Assembly (NCBI RefSeq): GCF_017876535.1
Contig: NZ_JAGIOF010000001.1
Coordinates: 1,302,001 to 1,366,000, forward strand
Source: Paeniglutamicibacter kerguelensis
GTDB taxonomy: Bacteria; Actinomycetota; Actinomycetes; Actinomycetales; Micrococcaceae
Length of the DNA: 64,000 nt
Direction of reading: 5' to 3'
Positions 1 to 9,218 of this stretch are shown piece by piece. A program made the translations under genes and the position numbers. Each line of letters starts with the position of its first letter. Within the stretch, counting starts at the first letter, position 1. The notes beneath the pieces are model-generated. The model was not told where the DNA came from, made no database searches, and worked only from the letters and a program-made list of their open reading frames with translations.

Positions 1-2
1 TC

Positions 3-1952
3 GAGCCGGTCTACAAGGCCGCCGGACAGGACCACTACCGGCCCATTTCCTGGGACAACGCCTTTGGCATCATCGCCCGTGAGCTCAATGCCCTGCCTTC
101 CCCGGACGAAGCGACGTTTTACACCAGCGGGCGGGCCAGCAACGAGGCGGCCTTCACCTACCAGCTGTTCGTGCGGGCCTTCGGCACCAACAACCTCCCC
201 GATTGCTCGAACATGTGCCACGAGTCAACCGGCAAGGCCATGACGGAGAGCATCGGGGTGGGCAAGAGCGCCATCCACTACGAGGACTTCGAGAAATCGG
301 ACCTGATCATCATCATGGGCCAGAACCCCGGGACCAACCACCCGCGCATGCTCACCGCGCTGGAGGACGCCAAGCGCGCGGGCGCGAGCATCGTTGCGGT
401 GAACCCGTTGCCCGAGGCCGGGCTGCTGAACTTCAAGAACCCGCAACGCCCGCGCGGCATCATTGGCAAGGGGACGGATCTGGCCGACCAATACCTGCAG
501 ATCAGGATTGCCGGCGACATGGCGTTGATGCAGGCGCTGGCCAAGCGCGTGTTCGAGGCCGAGGACGCGGCCCCGGGATCGGTGCTTGACCACCGCTTCC
601 TCGCGGAGCACTGCATCGGGCTGGCCGAGTACCGGGCGCACCTGGAAACCCTCACCGAGGCGCAGGTGCTTGCGGCCACGGGGCTCTCCAGCGCCGCGAT
701 CGACGAGTTGGCCGCCCGCTACCTGGCCGCTGAGAACGTCATCGTCACCTGGGCGATGGGCCTGACCCAGCACAAGAAGGCCGTGCCCACGATCAAGGAA
801 ATCATGAATGTGCTGCTGCTGCGCGGGAACATCGGCAAGCCCGGCGCCGGGCCGTGCCCGATCCGCGGGCACAGCAACGTGCAGGGGGACAGGACCATGG
901 GCATCTGGGAGCAGATGCCGGAGGCTTTCATGGACAAGCTCGCCGCCGAGTTCGAATTCGCGCCCCCGCGCAAACACGGCCTTGATGCCGTGCAGAGCGT
1001 CCAGGCCATGCGCGACGGGAAGATCAAGGTTCTCATCGCCCTGGGCGGGAACCTGGTCCACGCCATCTCCGACACCGGGGTCGCGGAGGAAGCCATCCAA
1101 AACACCGGGCTCTCGGTGCAGATCTCCACCAAGCTCAACAGGTCACACGCCTACACGGGGGAGCAGGCGCTGATCCTTCCCACGCTGGGACGCAGCGACA
1201 TCGACATCCAGGACGCCGGACCGCAATTCGTCACGGTGGAGGACACCGTGTGCGCGGTCCACGCGTCGCAGGGCCGGGTCATGCCCGTCTCGGAGAAGAT
1301 GCTCTCCGAGGTTTCGATCGTTTCGCGCATGGCCCGCGCGGTGCTGGGCGCCGGACACCCTTTCACCTGGGAGGCGTTCGAGGAAAACTACGACTCGATC
1401 CGGGAACACATCGCCCGCGTGGTGGACGGATGCGAGGACTACAACGCCAAGGTCCGGCAACCGGGCGGATTCATCATGGCCCACCCGCCGCGGGACGAAC
1501 GCCGTTTCCCGACCCCCAGCGGCAAGGCGGTGATCACCGTCAACGAACTGGACACCATAGACCTTCCGGCAAACCGGCTGATCCTGCAGTCGCTGCGCTC
1601 GCACGACCAGTTCAACACCACCACCTACAGCCTCAACGACCGTTACCGCGGCGTGCACAAGGGCCGCAACGTCCTCTTCGTGAATCCCCAGGACCTGCGC
1701 GAACTCGGTTTCCAGGACGGTGGCTACGTGGACGTCCACTCCGAGGCCGACGACGGGCGGGACAGGGTGCTGCACAGGCTTCGGGTCATTTCCTATCCCA
1801 CGGCACCGGGCTGCGCCGCCACCTACTTCCCGGAGGGCAACGTGCTGGTTCCGCTCGAAGCCACGGCCGAGGGCAGCAACACCCCGGTGTCCAAATCGAT
1901 CATCATCCGTCTGGAACACGCCGAGGCGCCCGACTTCGCCGGCATGAAATAG
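3..1952 (+). CDS. FdhF/YdeP-family molybdopterin oxidoreductase, 5'-truncated by window edge
   Basis: The frame is open from base 3 and its true start lies outside the window; about 650 residues are visible. Family: formate-dehydrogenase-like oxidoreductase alpha subunit (TIGR01701/YdeP type), binding a bis-MGD molybdenum cofactor. Seen: the molybdopterin-oxidoreductase core with the NMCHES-type segment typical of YdeP proteins near base 210, a GQNPGTNHPR segment, and a C-terminal molydopterin dinucleotide-binding domain (SHDQFNT around base 1600). The N-terminal iron-sulfur cysteine motif, if present, is upstream and not visible. It sits 69 bp before poxB on the same strand. E. coli YdeP is linked to acid resistance, but the substrate is unknown, so a formate dehydrogenase label would overreach. 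Family confidence is high; the reaction is not known. Confidence 0.9.
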   Translation, partial: EPVYKAAGQDHYRPISWDNAFGIIARELNALPSPDEATFYTSGRASNEAAFTYQLFVRAFGTNNLPDCSNMCHESTGKAMTESIGVGKSAIHYEDFEKSDLIIIMGQNPGTNHPRMLTALEDAKRAGASIVAVNPLPEAGLLNFKNPQRPRGIIGKGTDLADQYLQIRIAGDMALMQALAKRVFEAEDAAPGSVLDHRFLAEHCIGLAEYRAHLETLTEAQVLAATGLSSAAIDELAARYLAAENVIVTWAMGLTQHKKAVPTIKEIMNVLLLRGNIGKPGAGPCPIRGHSNVQGDRTMGIWEQMPEAFMDKLAAEFEFAPPRKHGLDAVQSVQAMRDGKIKVLIALGGNLVHAISDTGVAEEAIQNTGLSVQISTKLNRSHAYTGEQALILPTLGRSDIDIQDAGPQFVTVEDTVCAVHASQGRVMPVSEKMLSEVSIVSRMARAVLGAGHPFTWEAFEENYDSIREHIARVVDGCEDYNAKVRQPGGFIMAHPPRDERRFPTPSGKAVITVNELDTIDLPANRLILQSLRSHDQFNTTTYSLNDRYRGVHKGRNVLFVNPQDLRELGFQDGGYVDVHSEADDGRDRVLHRLRVISYPTAPGCAATYFPEGNVLVPLEATAEGSNTPVSKSIIIRLEHAEAPDFAGMK

Positions 1953-2021
1953 GCCCGGCCGGCGCCCGTTTCCGGGGGTCGGCACTGAATTGCGGTATCG
2001 AACGAACGGAAGGACGTTGAA

Positions 2022-3749
2022 ATGAGCACTGTTGCAACGATGGTCATCGAGGCCCTGGCAAACCTTGGCGTCAAGACCATCTGGGGCGTCGTGGGCGACG
2101 CACTGAATCCACTGACCGATGCCATCCGCACCAGCGACAAGGTGCGTTGGATTGGCGTACGGCACGAAGAGGTCGCGGCATTTGCCGCCGGCGCCCAGTC
2201 CCAGCTCACCGGAACACTTGGCGTTTGCATGGGAACCGTCGGGCCGGGCTCGATCCACCTGCTCAACGGCCTCTACGATGCCAAGAAGTCACGCACCCCG
2301 GTGCTGGCCATTTGCGGCCAGGTTCCCAGCGAGGAAATCGGTAGCGACTACTTCCAAGAGGTCAACAACGACCAGCTCTTCAGCGACGTGGCGGTCTTCG
2401 CGCGCACCGTGACGAGCCCCGCCCAAATGCCGTACCTGCTGGAGCAGGCGGTGAACACCGCGATGGCGCGTCGCGGCGTCGCGGTGCTGAGCATCCCCGG
2501 CAACATCGGGGCGGCTGAGCTGCGCAAGGGCCCGGTGCCGAACTTCATCGACGTGGAGCAGCCGACCGCCGCGCACCCGGATGCACTGCGGGCCGCGGCC
2601 GATGCGCTGAACGCATCGTACAAGGTGACCATGCTGGTGGGCATGGGGGCACGCGGTGCCAAGGACGAGGTCCTGGCAACGGCGGAGCGTCTTGCCGCTC
2701 CCATGGTGCTGACGCTCAAGGCCAAGGAAATGCTTGAGGACGGGAACGATTTCCAGGTGGGACAGGCGGGGCTGATCGGCAACCCGGGCGCCCAACACGC
2801 CCTCGAGGCCTGCCAGACGCTCCTGATGGTTGGTACCGACTTCCCCTACCGGGATTCGTACCCGCAAGGCAAGACCGTCATCCAGATCGACAGCCGGGGC
2901 GAACACATCGGCCGGCGAACCGCCGTGGACCACGGCGTGGTCGGGGATGCCGGGCTCTCCTTGGCCGCCCTGCTTCCGTTGCTGAAGCTCCATTCCGATC
3001 ATTCCTTGGTTGTCAGCTCCCGTGACAGGTACCAGCAGTGGGCGCAGCGGCATGCTCGGCTTGCGGATCCGGGCCACGATGAGCACCTGGTGGGCCGGGT
3101 ACGCACCGCGATGGACAACCCGGAGCATGCCATACGTCCCGAAGCGGTGGCCGCCGCGATCGACAAGTACGCTTCCGACTCCGCAATTTTCACCTCCGAC
3201 ACCGGCATGACGACCGTGTGGCTGTCCCGTTACATCACGATGCGCGGTCAGCGCAGGATGGTTGGATCCTTCAACCTCGGATCCATGGCCAACGCCATGC
3301 CCCAGGCCCTGGGTGCTTCGGCGCTGGATCGCTCGCGCCAGGTGGTTGCCCTCTGCGGCGACGGAGGGCTGACCATGCTGATGGGTGACCTGTTGACGGC
3401 GGTCGCCTACGACTTGCCGGTCAAGCTGGTGGTGTTCAACAACGGCAGGCTGGGCATGGTTAAGCTGGAGCAGGAACAGGGCGGGCTGCCGGAGTTCGGC
3501 ACGGTTTTGAAGAACCCGAATCTGGCCGAGGTGGGACGTGCCTGCGGCCTGCACGGAATCAGGGTCGAGGATCCGCACAAGTTGGATGCTGCCATCCAGG
3601 AGGCCTTGGCCCATGACGGGCCCGTGCTCCTGGACGTGGTGACGAACCCCGAGGAGGTGTCGGTTCCCCCCAATGCCTCTGCCGGGCAGGCGTTGGGATT
3701 CGGCATCGCCAAGATCAAGGAGTCACTGGCTTCCAGGGGAGAGTCCTGA
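2022..3749 (+). CDS. poxB: Pyruvate:quinone oxidoreductase (PoxB)
   Basis: 575 aa, the usual length for ThDP/FAD-dependent PoxB, which oxidatively decarboxylates pyruvate to acetate and CO2 and passes electrons to quinone at the membrane. Three domains are visible: an N-terminal ThDP pyrimidine domain with the catalytic-glutamate motif HEE (residues 48-50), a central FAD-binding domain, and a C-terminal ThDP pyrophosphate domain with GDGG...NN at about residues 446-474. The ATG is preceded by GGAAGGA at good spacing. It follows the YdeP-like gene by 69 bp, so co-transcription is likely. The alternatives in this superfamily, acetolactate synthase and oxalyl-CoA decarboxylase, fit less well because the GVVGDALNP start and the SDYFQEVNN segment are PoxB-like. 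Confidence 0.95.
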   Translation: MSTVATMVIEALANLGVKTIWGVVGDALNPLTDAIRTSDKVRWIGVRHEEVAAFAAGAQSQLTGTLGVCMGTVGPGSIHLLNGLYDAKKSRTPVLAICGQVPSEEIGSDYFQEVNNDQLFSDVAVFARTVTSPAQMPYLLEQAVNTAMARRGVAVLSIPGNIGAAELRKGPVPNFIDVEQPTAAHPDALRAAADALNASYKVTMLVGMGARGAKDEVLATAERLAAPMVLTLKAKEMLEDGNDFQVGQAGLIGNPGAQHALEACQTLLMVGTDFPYRDSYPQGKTVIQIDSRGEHIGRRTAVDHGVVGDAGLSLAALLPLLKLHSDHSLVVSSRDRYQQWAQRHARLADPGHDEHLVGRVRTAMDNPEHAIRPEAVAAAIDKYASDSAIFTSDTGMTTVWLSRYITMRGQRRMVGSFNLGSMANAMPQALGASALDRSRQVVALCGDGGLTMLMGDLLTAVAYDLPVKLVVFNNGRLGMVKLEQEQGGLPEFGTVLKNPNLAEVGRACGLHGIRVEDPHKLDAAIQEALAHDGPVLLDVVTNPEEVSVPPNASAGQALGFGIAKIKESLASRGES

Positions 3750-3895
3750 AACGAGGTCCGGGGGTGATTTGTGGTGCTGTGAGGGGAATCCGGCGTTCCG
3801 GGCCGGGCCACCGCCAATACAGCGTATGGTTCGGGTAGGGGTACTTTCCCCTATCACTTGGGAATGTCCAACGTTCCCGGCTAGGACGGCACCAC

Positions 3896-4027
3896 ATGTC
3901 GAACAAATCACCGCGCAAGAGCGAAGCCAAGAAACCTTCCAAGTCCATCAAGGAAAAGCGCGCCGAAAAGCGCACCAAGGGCGCCGGAGACGCGATCATC
4001 GATCCGGTGCGCAAGGTTTCCAAGTAG
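3896..4027 (+). CDS. Small highly basic protein, 43 aa
   Basis: A 43-codon frame with ATG start, preceded by a weak AGGAC ribosome-binding site, and followed 50 bp later by a strong intrinsic terminator. The product is about one-third Lys/Arg, with the core SIKEKRAEKR and no cysteines or hydrophobic segment, so it is a soluble nucleic-acid-like or ribosome-like micro-protein by composition. Similar very small Lys-rich proteins are annotated in Arthrobacter-type genomes as hypothetical; I do not know a function. The defined gene end plus terminator argue for a real cistron rather than chance. Confidence 0.6.
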   Translation: MSNKSPRKSEAKKPSKSIKEKRAEKRTKGAGDAIIDPVRKVSK

Positions 4028-4077
4028 CCGCACCGCGGTGTGGCTGATCCAGCAAGCCACCGTGAATGCACGCAGGA

Positions 4078-4127
4078 GAATGCCGGTTCCCCGGGGATGC
4101 GTCCTCGAGGAGCCGGCATCCCTTTTT
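4078..4127 (+). terminator. Rho-independent terminator after the 43-aa gene
   Basis: A 13-bp stem (GAATGCCGGTTCC pairing with GGAGCCGGCATCC, one mismatch and one G-T) closes an 18-nt loop and is followed by a run of five T at 4123-4127. Confidence 0.8.
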
Positions 4128-4359
4128 GGCCGGGGCACCCGTCCCCGTCCGTCGACGTCGATCGCTGATTTAGGAGCCTGCCCAGACCCGCGGGGTCCTG
4201 CCAATCTTGCGATGGCCCCGTGCCGGACATCTCCGAGATTGCGGGCATTTTTCCGCGCAGGAATCGGAATGACGTGAACTTGATCAACTAAGCAAAGACG
4301 ATGTCCCTGTAGGAGCCCTCTACATCCAAGGGCATGGGGGTGATCCGGGACTCGCAAGT

Positions 4360-4704
4360 CTATGCCATGGTTCTCGGCTCATATGGATAGTCGTCGGGGT
4401 GCGACAAAATGTGTTCCCACCGTCGTGCAATCTCGGTATCCGGTGGTCTGAGCAAGCGATTTACCACGTGGAGCGTCGGAATCAGCAGGATCACGTAGGT
4501 GAAAAACGGATACAGCCCGGCAGCAGCGGATCCTGGCCTCAAGAAAGTGAACATTTCTGCGGTCACAATAAATACGACAACGCAGGAAATGGCGACGTAG
4601 CGAACAACGCGGGCGATCTCCGCGGCGGTGAGAGGCCAAGAACTGCCTTCCATGCCAAACGGCTGTACGTAGTATCTGCCCGGCGACTGATTTCGAATCC
4701 CCAT
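4360..4704 (-). CDS. Small two-helix membrane protein, 114 aa
   Basis: ATG start with GGAGG placed 6 nt upstream on the minus strand. Two hydrophobic segments are visible: about residues 33-54 (YVAISCVVVFIVTAEMFTF) and 60-82 (GLYPFFTYVILLIPTLHVV). They are followed by a charged C-terminal tail containing PDTEIARRWE. Likely an inner-membrane protein with both termini on the same side. No family recognised. It stands alone between a terminator and a gene-free stretch; nothing in the neighbourhood indicates a function. Confidence 0.65.
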   Translation of the reverse strand: MGIRNQSPGRYYVQPFGMEGSSWPLTAAEIARVVRYVAISCVVVFIVTAEMFTFLRPGSAAAGLYPFFTYVILLIPTLHVVNRLLRPPDTEIARRWEHILSHPDDYPYEPRTMA

Positions 4705-4730
4705 GGCACGCCTCCGCAGTGAGGACTGAT

Positions 4731-5150
4731 GGTTCCTTAAGTGTGATTCCCTCCGAAAAATCGGTCAATAGGACAAGGCGCAATGTTGGCCGGGAGCCCG
4801 CCGGCCCCCGAACTTTATGGGCGGCCGCCAAGGATAATTTGTTTCAAACCCGGAGCTGGGCGGTTTGCCGCCAAGTCATTGGAGCTGTGTGATGAGCGAA
4901 GATCGCAGGACCTCCGTCTTTCATCAGCGCGGCAATCATCCGGGGCCGAGGTCGTGGCAGTTGACTCCCGTCGTGGCAGCCACTTCGTTGCGCGGAGCAA
5001 GGCTTGCGACGAGATCGGCACGGACGGAAAAACCAACACCGTTTCCAAGCCCGACGAATTCGACAGGGGAGACGTGGTGGCAAGCCCGCTTCCAGCCCGG
5101 ATTGATCTCGTCAAAGTGCCCGCGTGGCGCCGTTCGATCCAGCATGACTA
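4731..5150. other. Gene-free interval
   Basis: About 420 bp. Open frames exist on both strands (for example 4783-5154 +), but their translations are low-complexity Arg/Ser/Pro strings with no domain, no ribosome-binding site and no conserved look. I see no promoter or repeat I can defend. Confidence 0.4.
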
Positions 5151-5657
5151 TTAGCCGTGTGCCGGGGATTCAAACTGCTGCAGCCATTCCTTGAGGATGA
5201 CTTCCAACAGTTGGCGATCCGACGGGGGGACACGCTCAATCAGCCGTTGCTCGTTCGCCATGTGCTCTGCGAAGGCAGCATCGATCACTTCGATTCCGCG
5301 GGGCGTCAACGCGGCCAGCCGACGGCGCTTGTCACCGTCGATTTGTCGGCGTACGACCAGGCCAGCCTCGCAGAGGCGGTCAAGGCGCTTGGTCATCGCA
5401 CCGGTTGTGACCATGGTGTGCTGAGCCAGTTCGCCCGGGGCGCGCTCGAAGGGAGCCCCGGCGCGTCGAAGGGACGCAAGCACGTCGAATTCACCCTCCC
5501 CGAGCCCGTGCCGTTCATAGACCACCGTGAGCTCGGCCGTCAGGTAAGCGGCGAGCCGGTGCAAGCGCCCAATGATGCCCTGGGGGCCCACATCAATCTC
5601 GGGGCGCTCCCGGCGCCATTCCTCTTGGATGCGACTGACCCTATCGTTTTCTTCCAC
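5151..5657 (-). CDS. MarR-family transcriptional regulator
   Basis: 168 aa, GTG start. Winged-helix MarR fold: an N-terminal dimerisation helix (LHRLAAYLTAELTVVYERHGL), a recognition helix region (TTGAMTKRLDRLCEAGLV, about residues 88-105) and the wing DGDKRRRLAALTPRG (about 111-125). It is divergent from an EamA transporter, and a perfect palindrome between them is the obvious operator, so it probably represses both itself and the transporter in response to a ligand. The start follows a TATAGT -10-like hexamer by only 5 nt, with no Shine-Dalgarno sequence, so the mRNA may be leaderless. The ligand is unknown. Confidence 0.9.
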   Translation of the reverse strand: MEENDRVSRIQEEWRRERPEIDVGPQGIIGRLHRLAAYLTAELTVVYERHGLGEGEFDVLASLRRAGAPFERAPGELAQHTMVTTGAMTKRLDRLCEAGLVVRRQIDGDKRRRLAALTPRGIEVIDAAFAEHMANEQRLIERVPPSDRQLLEVILKEWLQQFESPAHG

Positions 5658-5659
5658 AC

Positions 5660-5703
5660 TTCACTATAGCTTCCTCGGAAGCTATAGTGGCTTCCATGGA
5701 AGC
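5660..5703. promoter_or_regulatory. MarR operator with embedded divergent promoters
   Basis: A perfect inverted repeat at 5662-5689: arms CACTATAGCTTCC and its complement around a 2-nt centre TC. A second shorter palindrome GCTTCCATGGAAGC lies at 5690-5703 and shares the GCTTCC/GGAAGC half-site. Each arm of the large palindrome contains a TATAGT -10 hexamer, one per strand, ending 5 nt before the MarR GTG and 7 nt before the transporter ATG. Confidence 0.75.
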
Positions 5704-6685
5704 TATTTCTTCACCGGCACCCGGTCGATGGTCCACTTGGCGCTGGGTGCTCGTCGCCGCGCTCGCCCCCGTTGCCTGGGGATCAAACTATTACGTGACC
5801 CGCCAGTTTCTCCCGCTTGACCGTCCACTTTGGGGCGCCGTGCTGCGCGCGCTGCCGGCAGGCTTGATGCTGCTGGCCATGGCACGATCGCTGCCGCGCG
5901 GATCCTGGTGGTGGAAGTCGGTGGTCCTCGGTGCGCTCAATGTCGGCGCATTCTTTGTGCTGATCTACCTCGCCTCGCAACTGCTGCCTTCAAGCGTCGC
6001 ATCGACGATCATGGCCACCTCCGCCGCCGTCCTGATGCTGATCGCATGGCCGCTTCTCGCGGATCGCCCCAAACGGCTCCCGCTCCTGGGTGCGCTGCTT
6101 GGCTTTATCGGGGTTGGGGTCATGGTGCTCGGAGCCACCGCGTCCATCGATCCACGCGGTGTGGCGGCATCCCTCTCGGCCATGCTGCTGTCATCACTGG
6201 GATTCGTCCTGACCAAGAAATGGGCCGTCGGCCAGAAAACACTTGCAATCACTTCATGGCAACTCATCGTCGGAGGTCTTCTCGTTCTCCCGTTTGCGCT
6301 TCTGGTTGAGGGCGGCGTCCCCGAGATCGATCGTTCCGCTGCTATCGGTTTCACGTACGTGACAGTTGTCGCTACCGCACTGGCTTTTGTGGCATGGTTT
6401 GCTGGACTGCGTCACTTGCCGGCGGGAACGGTCGGACTCGTCGGCCTGCTCAACCCGGTCGCCGGGGTGCTGCTCGGCACGTTCGTGGCCGCCGAACCAT
6501 TCGGCCCCCGCCAAGCCGTCGGCACCATGCTCGTGCTCCTCGGGGTAGTTATTGGTCTGAAGCGGTCAAGCCGTCAGAACGGGGGAGCTCCGCAAGTGGA
6601 TGCATCCCCTGAAAGGAGCGACAAAACGCAGTTACTGAGTGCTGCGGCCAATTGCAGGCAAATCGGAGGCCATCGCATATCTTGA
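5696..6685 (+). CDS. EamA (DMT superfamily) transporter
   Basis: About 329 aa from ATG 5696 (a GTG at 5687 would add three residues). Ten hydrophobic helices in two EamA repeats: the first begins WRWVLVAALAPVAWGSNY, the second covers about residues 150-285. This family exports amino acids, purines or drugs; the substrate is not deducible. The C-terminal 40 residues after GLKRSSRQ are polar and poorly conserved-looking. It is transcribed divergently from the MarR regulator and its start codon overlaps the operator, so repression would block initiation directly. TATAGT lies 7 nt before the ATG, suggesting a leaderless transcript. Confidence 0.88.
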   Translation: MEAISSPAPGRWSTWRWVLVAALAPVAWGSNYYVTRQFLPLDRPLWGAVLRALPAGLMLLAMARSLPRGSWWWKSVVLGALNVGAFFVLIYLASQLLPSSVASTIMATSAAVLMLIAWPLLADRPKRLPLLGALLGFIGVGVMVLGATASIDPRGVAASLSAMLLSSLGFVLTKKWAVGQKTLAITSWQLIVGGLLVLPFALLVEGGVPEIDRSAAIGFTYVTVVATALAFVAWFAGLRHLPAGTVGLVGLLNPVAGVLLGTFVAAEPFGPRQAVGTMLVLLGVVIGLKRSSRQNGGAPQVDASPERSDKTQLLSAAANCRQIGGHRIS

Positions 6686-6913
6686 TGCGCTGTAGACCCC
6701 AGCTTTCCTTGACAGCCGATCATCGCCGTTGCAGGGAGAAAGCACATTGCGGAATCCGCTGGCCGTGCGCCGCCGACAAGAGAAACAAGTCAACCGGCAG
6801 CGCACCTGGAACTTTCAGCATATCGCCGGGACGGTGCCTTGTGGCAAGGCCCGCGGTGTGCCATACACTGCTCGGATGCGCCCGACCGTCGGGCGTAGCT
6901 GGAAGGGGACGAG

Positions 6914-8377
6914 ATGCCAGATGTGATCGTCGTGGGGAGCGGTCCGGCCGGAATGATGTTGGCCGGCGAGTTGGCCCTGGCGGGGGTAGGCGTTGCGATC
7001 ATGGAGCGACGCCCGACAGGGGAACTGGCGGAATCCCGTGCCGGTGGCTTCCATTCCCGCACCATCGAGATCCTCGACCAGCGTGGGATCGCCGATCGGT
7101 TCCTGGCGGAGGGAAAGACGGGCCAGACGGCCCGGTTCGGCAGCACGGTTCTGGATATCAGCGACTTTCCGACGCGGCACCCGTACGGGCTTGGCCTGTG
7201 GCAGAGCCAGATGCAGCCGATCCTCGAGGGGTGGATCGACCAGCTCGGAGTGATCGTTCACCGCGGATGCGAAGTGGTCGGTTTCGTCCAGGACGAATCC
7301 GGTGTCGATGTCGATCTCGCCGATGGCCAGAAAGTTCGGGCGGCGTACCTTGTCGGCGCCGACGGGGGCCGCAGCATGGTCCGCAAGAACGCGGGCATCG
7401 ACTTCCCCGGATGGGACGCGACCCGCAGCAACCTGATTGCCGAAGTCCAGGTATCCGAGGAGCCGCCGTCCGGCATGCTTCAGGATGAGACGGGGGTCCA
7501 CGGCTTCACCTTGTTGGAGGACGGGCGCAGGTATCGTGTCATCACGACGGAACAACAGCTGGGCTCGCGGGAGGGACCCGGCTTGACCGACCTCGGCAAT
7601 GCACTCAGGGCGGCGTACGGCACGGACTTCGGAGTGCACTCACCGACCTCGATCTCCCGGTTCACCGACGCCACCCGGCAGGCCGCGACATACCGCAAGG
7701 GTCGGGTGCTGCTTGCCGGGGATGCAGCGCACGTCCACTATCCAGCCGGCGGGCAGGGGATCGGACTGGGCCTGCAGGACGCAGTCAACCTTGGATGGAA
7801 GCTCGCGCAGGTGGTCAAGGGCATCTCACTCGAATCGCTTCTGGACACCTACCACTCGGAGCGGCATTCCGGCGGTGCCCGCGCGCTCAAGCACTCAATG
7901 GCGCAAACAGCCCTGCAGCGCCTGGACGCACGGACCGCGGCGCTCGCCGAGACCGTCGGCGAACTCATGTCGATGGACCAGCCGCGCAGGCACGTCGCCG
8001 CGTTGATCCACGGCCTCGACATCACCTACGACCTCGGGGAGGGGCACCCGCTTCTCGGGCGTCGCATGCCGGATCTTGACCTTGACACGGCAAACGGTCC
8101 GACACGCGTCTTTACGCTCCTTCACGACGCGAAGCCGGTGCTGCTCAACTTCGCCGAGCCGAACCGCCTCGAGATCGCGCCCCGGGCTGGGCGGGTGCAG
8201 CTGGTCGATGCCCGATTCGCCGGCGCGTGGAGACTGCCCCTCGTCGGCGAAGTGACACCTCCTACTGCGGTGTTGATCCGCCCGGATGGGTATGTCGCCT
8301 GGGTGGGACAAGGAACCGATCAAGGGCTGGCGGATGCGCTCGACTTCTGGTTCGGCCCGGGGTTGCCCGTCAGATAG
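6914..8377 (+). CDS. FAD-dependent aromatic-type monooxygenase (rifampicin monooxygenase-like)
   Basis: 487 aa with GGAAGGGGA upstream of the ATG. Group A flavoprotein monooxygenase: dinucleotide-binding GSGPAG (residues 8-13), the DG motif in GADGGRS, and the GD motif LLAGDAAH around residue 270 followed by PAGGQGIGLGLQDAVNLGWKLA. The C-terminal thioredoxin-like extension is short. Enzymes of this layout hydroxylate phenolic or polyketide substrates with NAD(P)H; the length and the DAAHVHYP motif resemble Rox rifampicin monooxygenases, but substrate assignment is inference. It has its own promoter region and no operon partner. Confidence 0.88.
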   Translation: MPDVIVVGSGPAGMMLAGELALAGVGVAIMERRPTGELAESRAGGFHSRTIEILDQRGIADRFLAEGKTGQTARFGSTVLDISDFPTRHPYGLGLWQSQMQPILEGWIDQLGVIVHRGCEVVGFVQDESGVDVDLADGQKVRAAYLVGADGGRSMVRKNAGIDFPGWDATRSNLIAEVQVSEEPPSGMLQDETGVHGFTLLEDGRRYRVITTEQQLGSREGPGLTDLGNALRAAYGTDFGVHSPTSISRFTDATRQAATYRKGRVLLAGDAAHVHYPAGGQGIGLGLQDAVNLGWKLAQVVKGISLESLLDTYHSERHSGGARALKHSMAQTALQRLDARTAALAETVGELMSMDQPRRHVAALIHGLDITYDLGEGHPLLGRRMPDLDLDTANGPTRVFTLLHDAKPVLLNFAEPNRLEIAPRAGRVQLVDARFAGAWRLPLVGEVTPPTAVLIRPDGYVAWVGQGTDQGLADALDFWFGPGLPVR

Positions 8378-8642
8378 CGTCGTTTTTGGTTCCCAAAGCA
8401 ACGGGCAAGTACGTTGTCATATGCCGAAGGCGAATGCATTGGTGCCCGAAGTCGTCTGCGCTTTGACTGAGCGTCCACACGCGGTGTTTTGATGGGGACG
8501 CCACGAGACGGGTTGTTTGTCGACGGGGACAGCAGTGCTTCGACCCCGCCTCCATCGACGCCTGGCGACGTGGAGAGTTTGCACAGCATCTGGAAATGCC
8601 TCGGCAATAATGAACTGCATGAGCGAATGCAAAGGGTTAAGC

Positions 8643-9146
8643 GTGCGATTCCTGGACAAATGCCGGACGGCTGGACTGGGCGTCGTTGGTTTGGTGTTGT
8701 GTGCAGGCGTTTTGACGGGGTGTTCCGTGTTCCGGGATTACTCGGGCGATACCTGTGACGGGCGCAAGCCGGTTGGCTCCTTTGAACAAGCCGGCAAGGA
8801 GTTGGTGGCTGCCGCCTATGCCGCCGATCGGGACGGGGTATGCCGAGTCACCCACCCTTTCCCGGGCGGGGTTCTGGACGATGCAATGGTTGCCAAGACG
8901 CGGGAGATCCTGGTCCAACGGGGCATCACCCCACAAAACGTCAGCGTGGTGGTGGGGGAGCAGTTTGGAAGCGGCGTGACCGTTCATCTGACAGACGGCA
9001 GCCATAACGATGCCCATGCGCTCAGGGTGGATGGCATCTGGGTCCGTGATGACGGATTCACGGTTGGCTTGCCGCCCGAGCTTTACCCTGTGGTGCCCGA
9101 GCACCCGGCATCGCAGTCCGCCTCGACAGACCCCGCTCCCTCATAG
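8643..9146 (+). CDS. Putative secreted lipoprotein, 167 aa
   Basis: I chose GTG 8643 (AAAGGG 6 nt upstream) because it gives a textbook lipoprotein signal: short basic n-region, hydrophobic LGVVGLVLCAGV, lipobox LTGC with Cys27 as the lipidated residue. Upstream in-frame ATGs would bury this signal behind extra residues. The mature domain (about 140 aa) is mixed alpha/beta with no motif I recognise and ends in a Pro/Ser-rich tail. Function unknown. The 265 bp before it contain no gene I can support. Confidence 0.75.
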   Translation: MRFLDKCRTAGLGVVGLVLCAGVLTGCSVFRDYSGDTCDGRKPVGSFEQAGKELVAAAYAADRDGVCRVTHPFPGGVLDDAMVAKTREILVQRGITPQNVSVVVGEQFGSGVTVHLTDGSHNDAHALRVDGIWVRDDGFTVGLPPELYPVVPEHPASQSASTDPAPS

Positions 9147-9218
9147 GGTGAGCGCCGCAGGGAATCGACCAGCGCGAGGCCCCTCAGGAGCACCCGCACC
9201 CGGCTTCCAAAAGTTCCG

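Noticed and set aside
4783..5154. Frame MLAGSPPAPELYG... as a gene
   Set aside because: No ribosome site, motif or conserved look; composition typical of random high-GC sequence.
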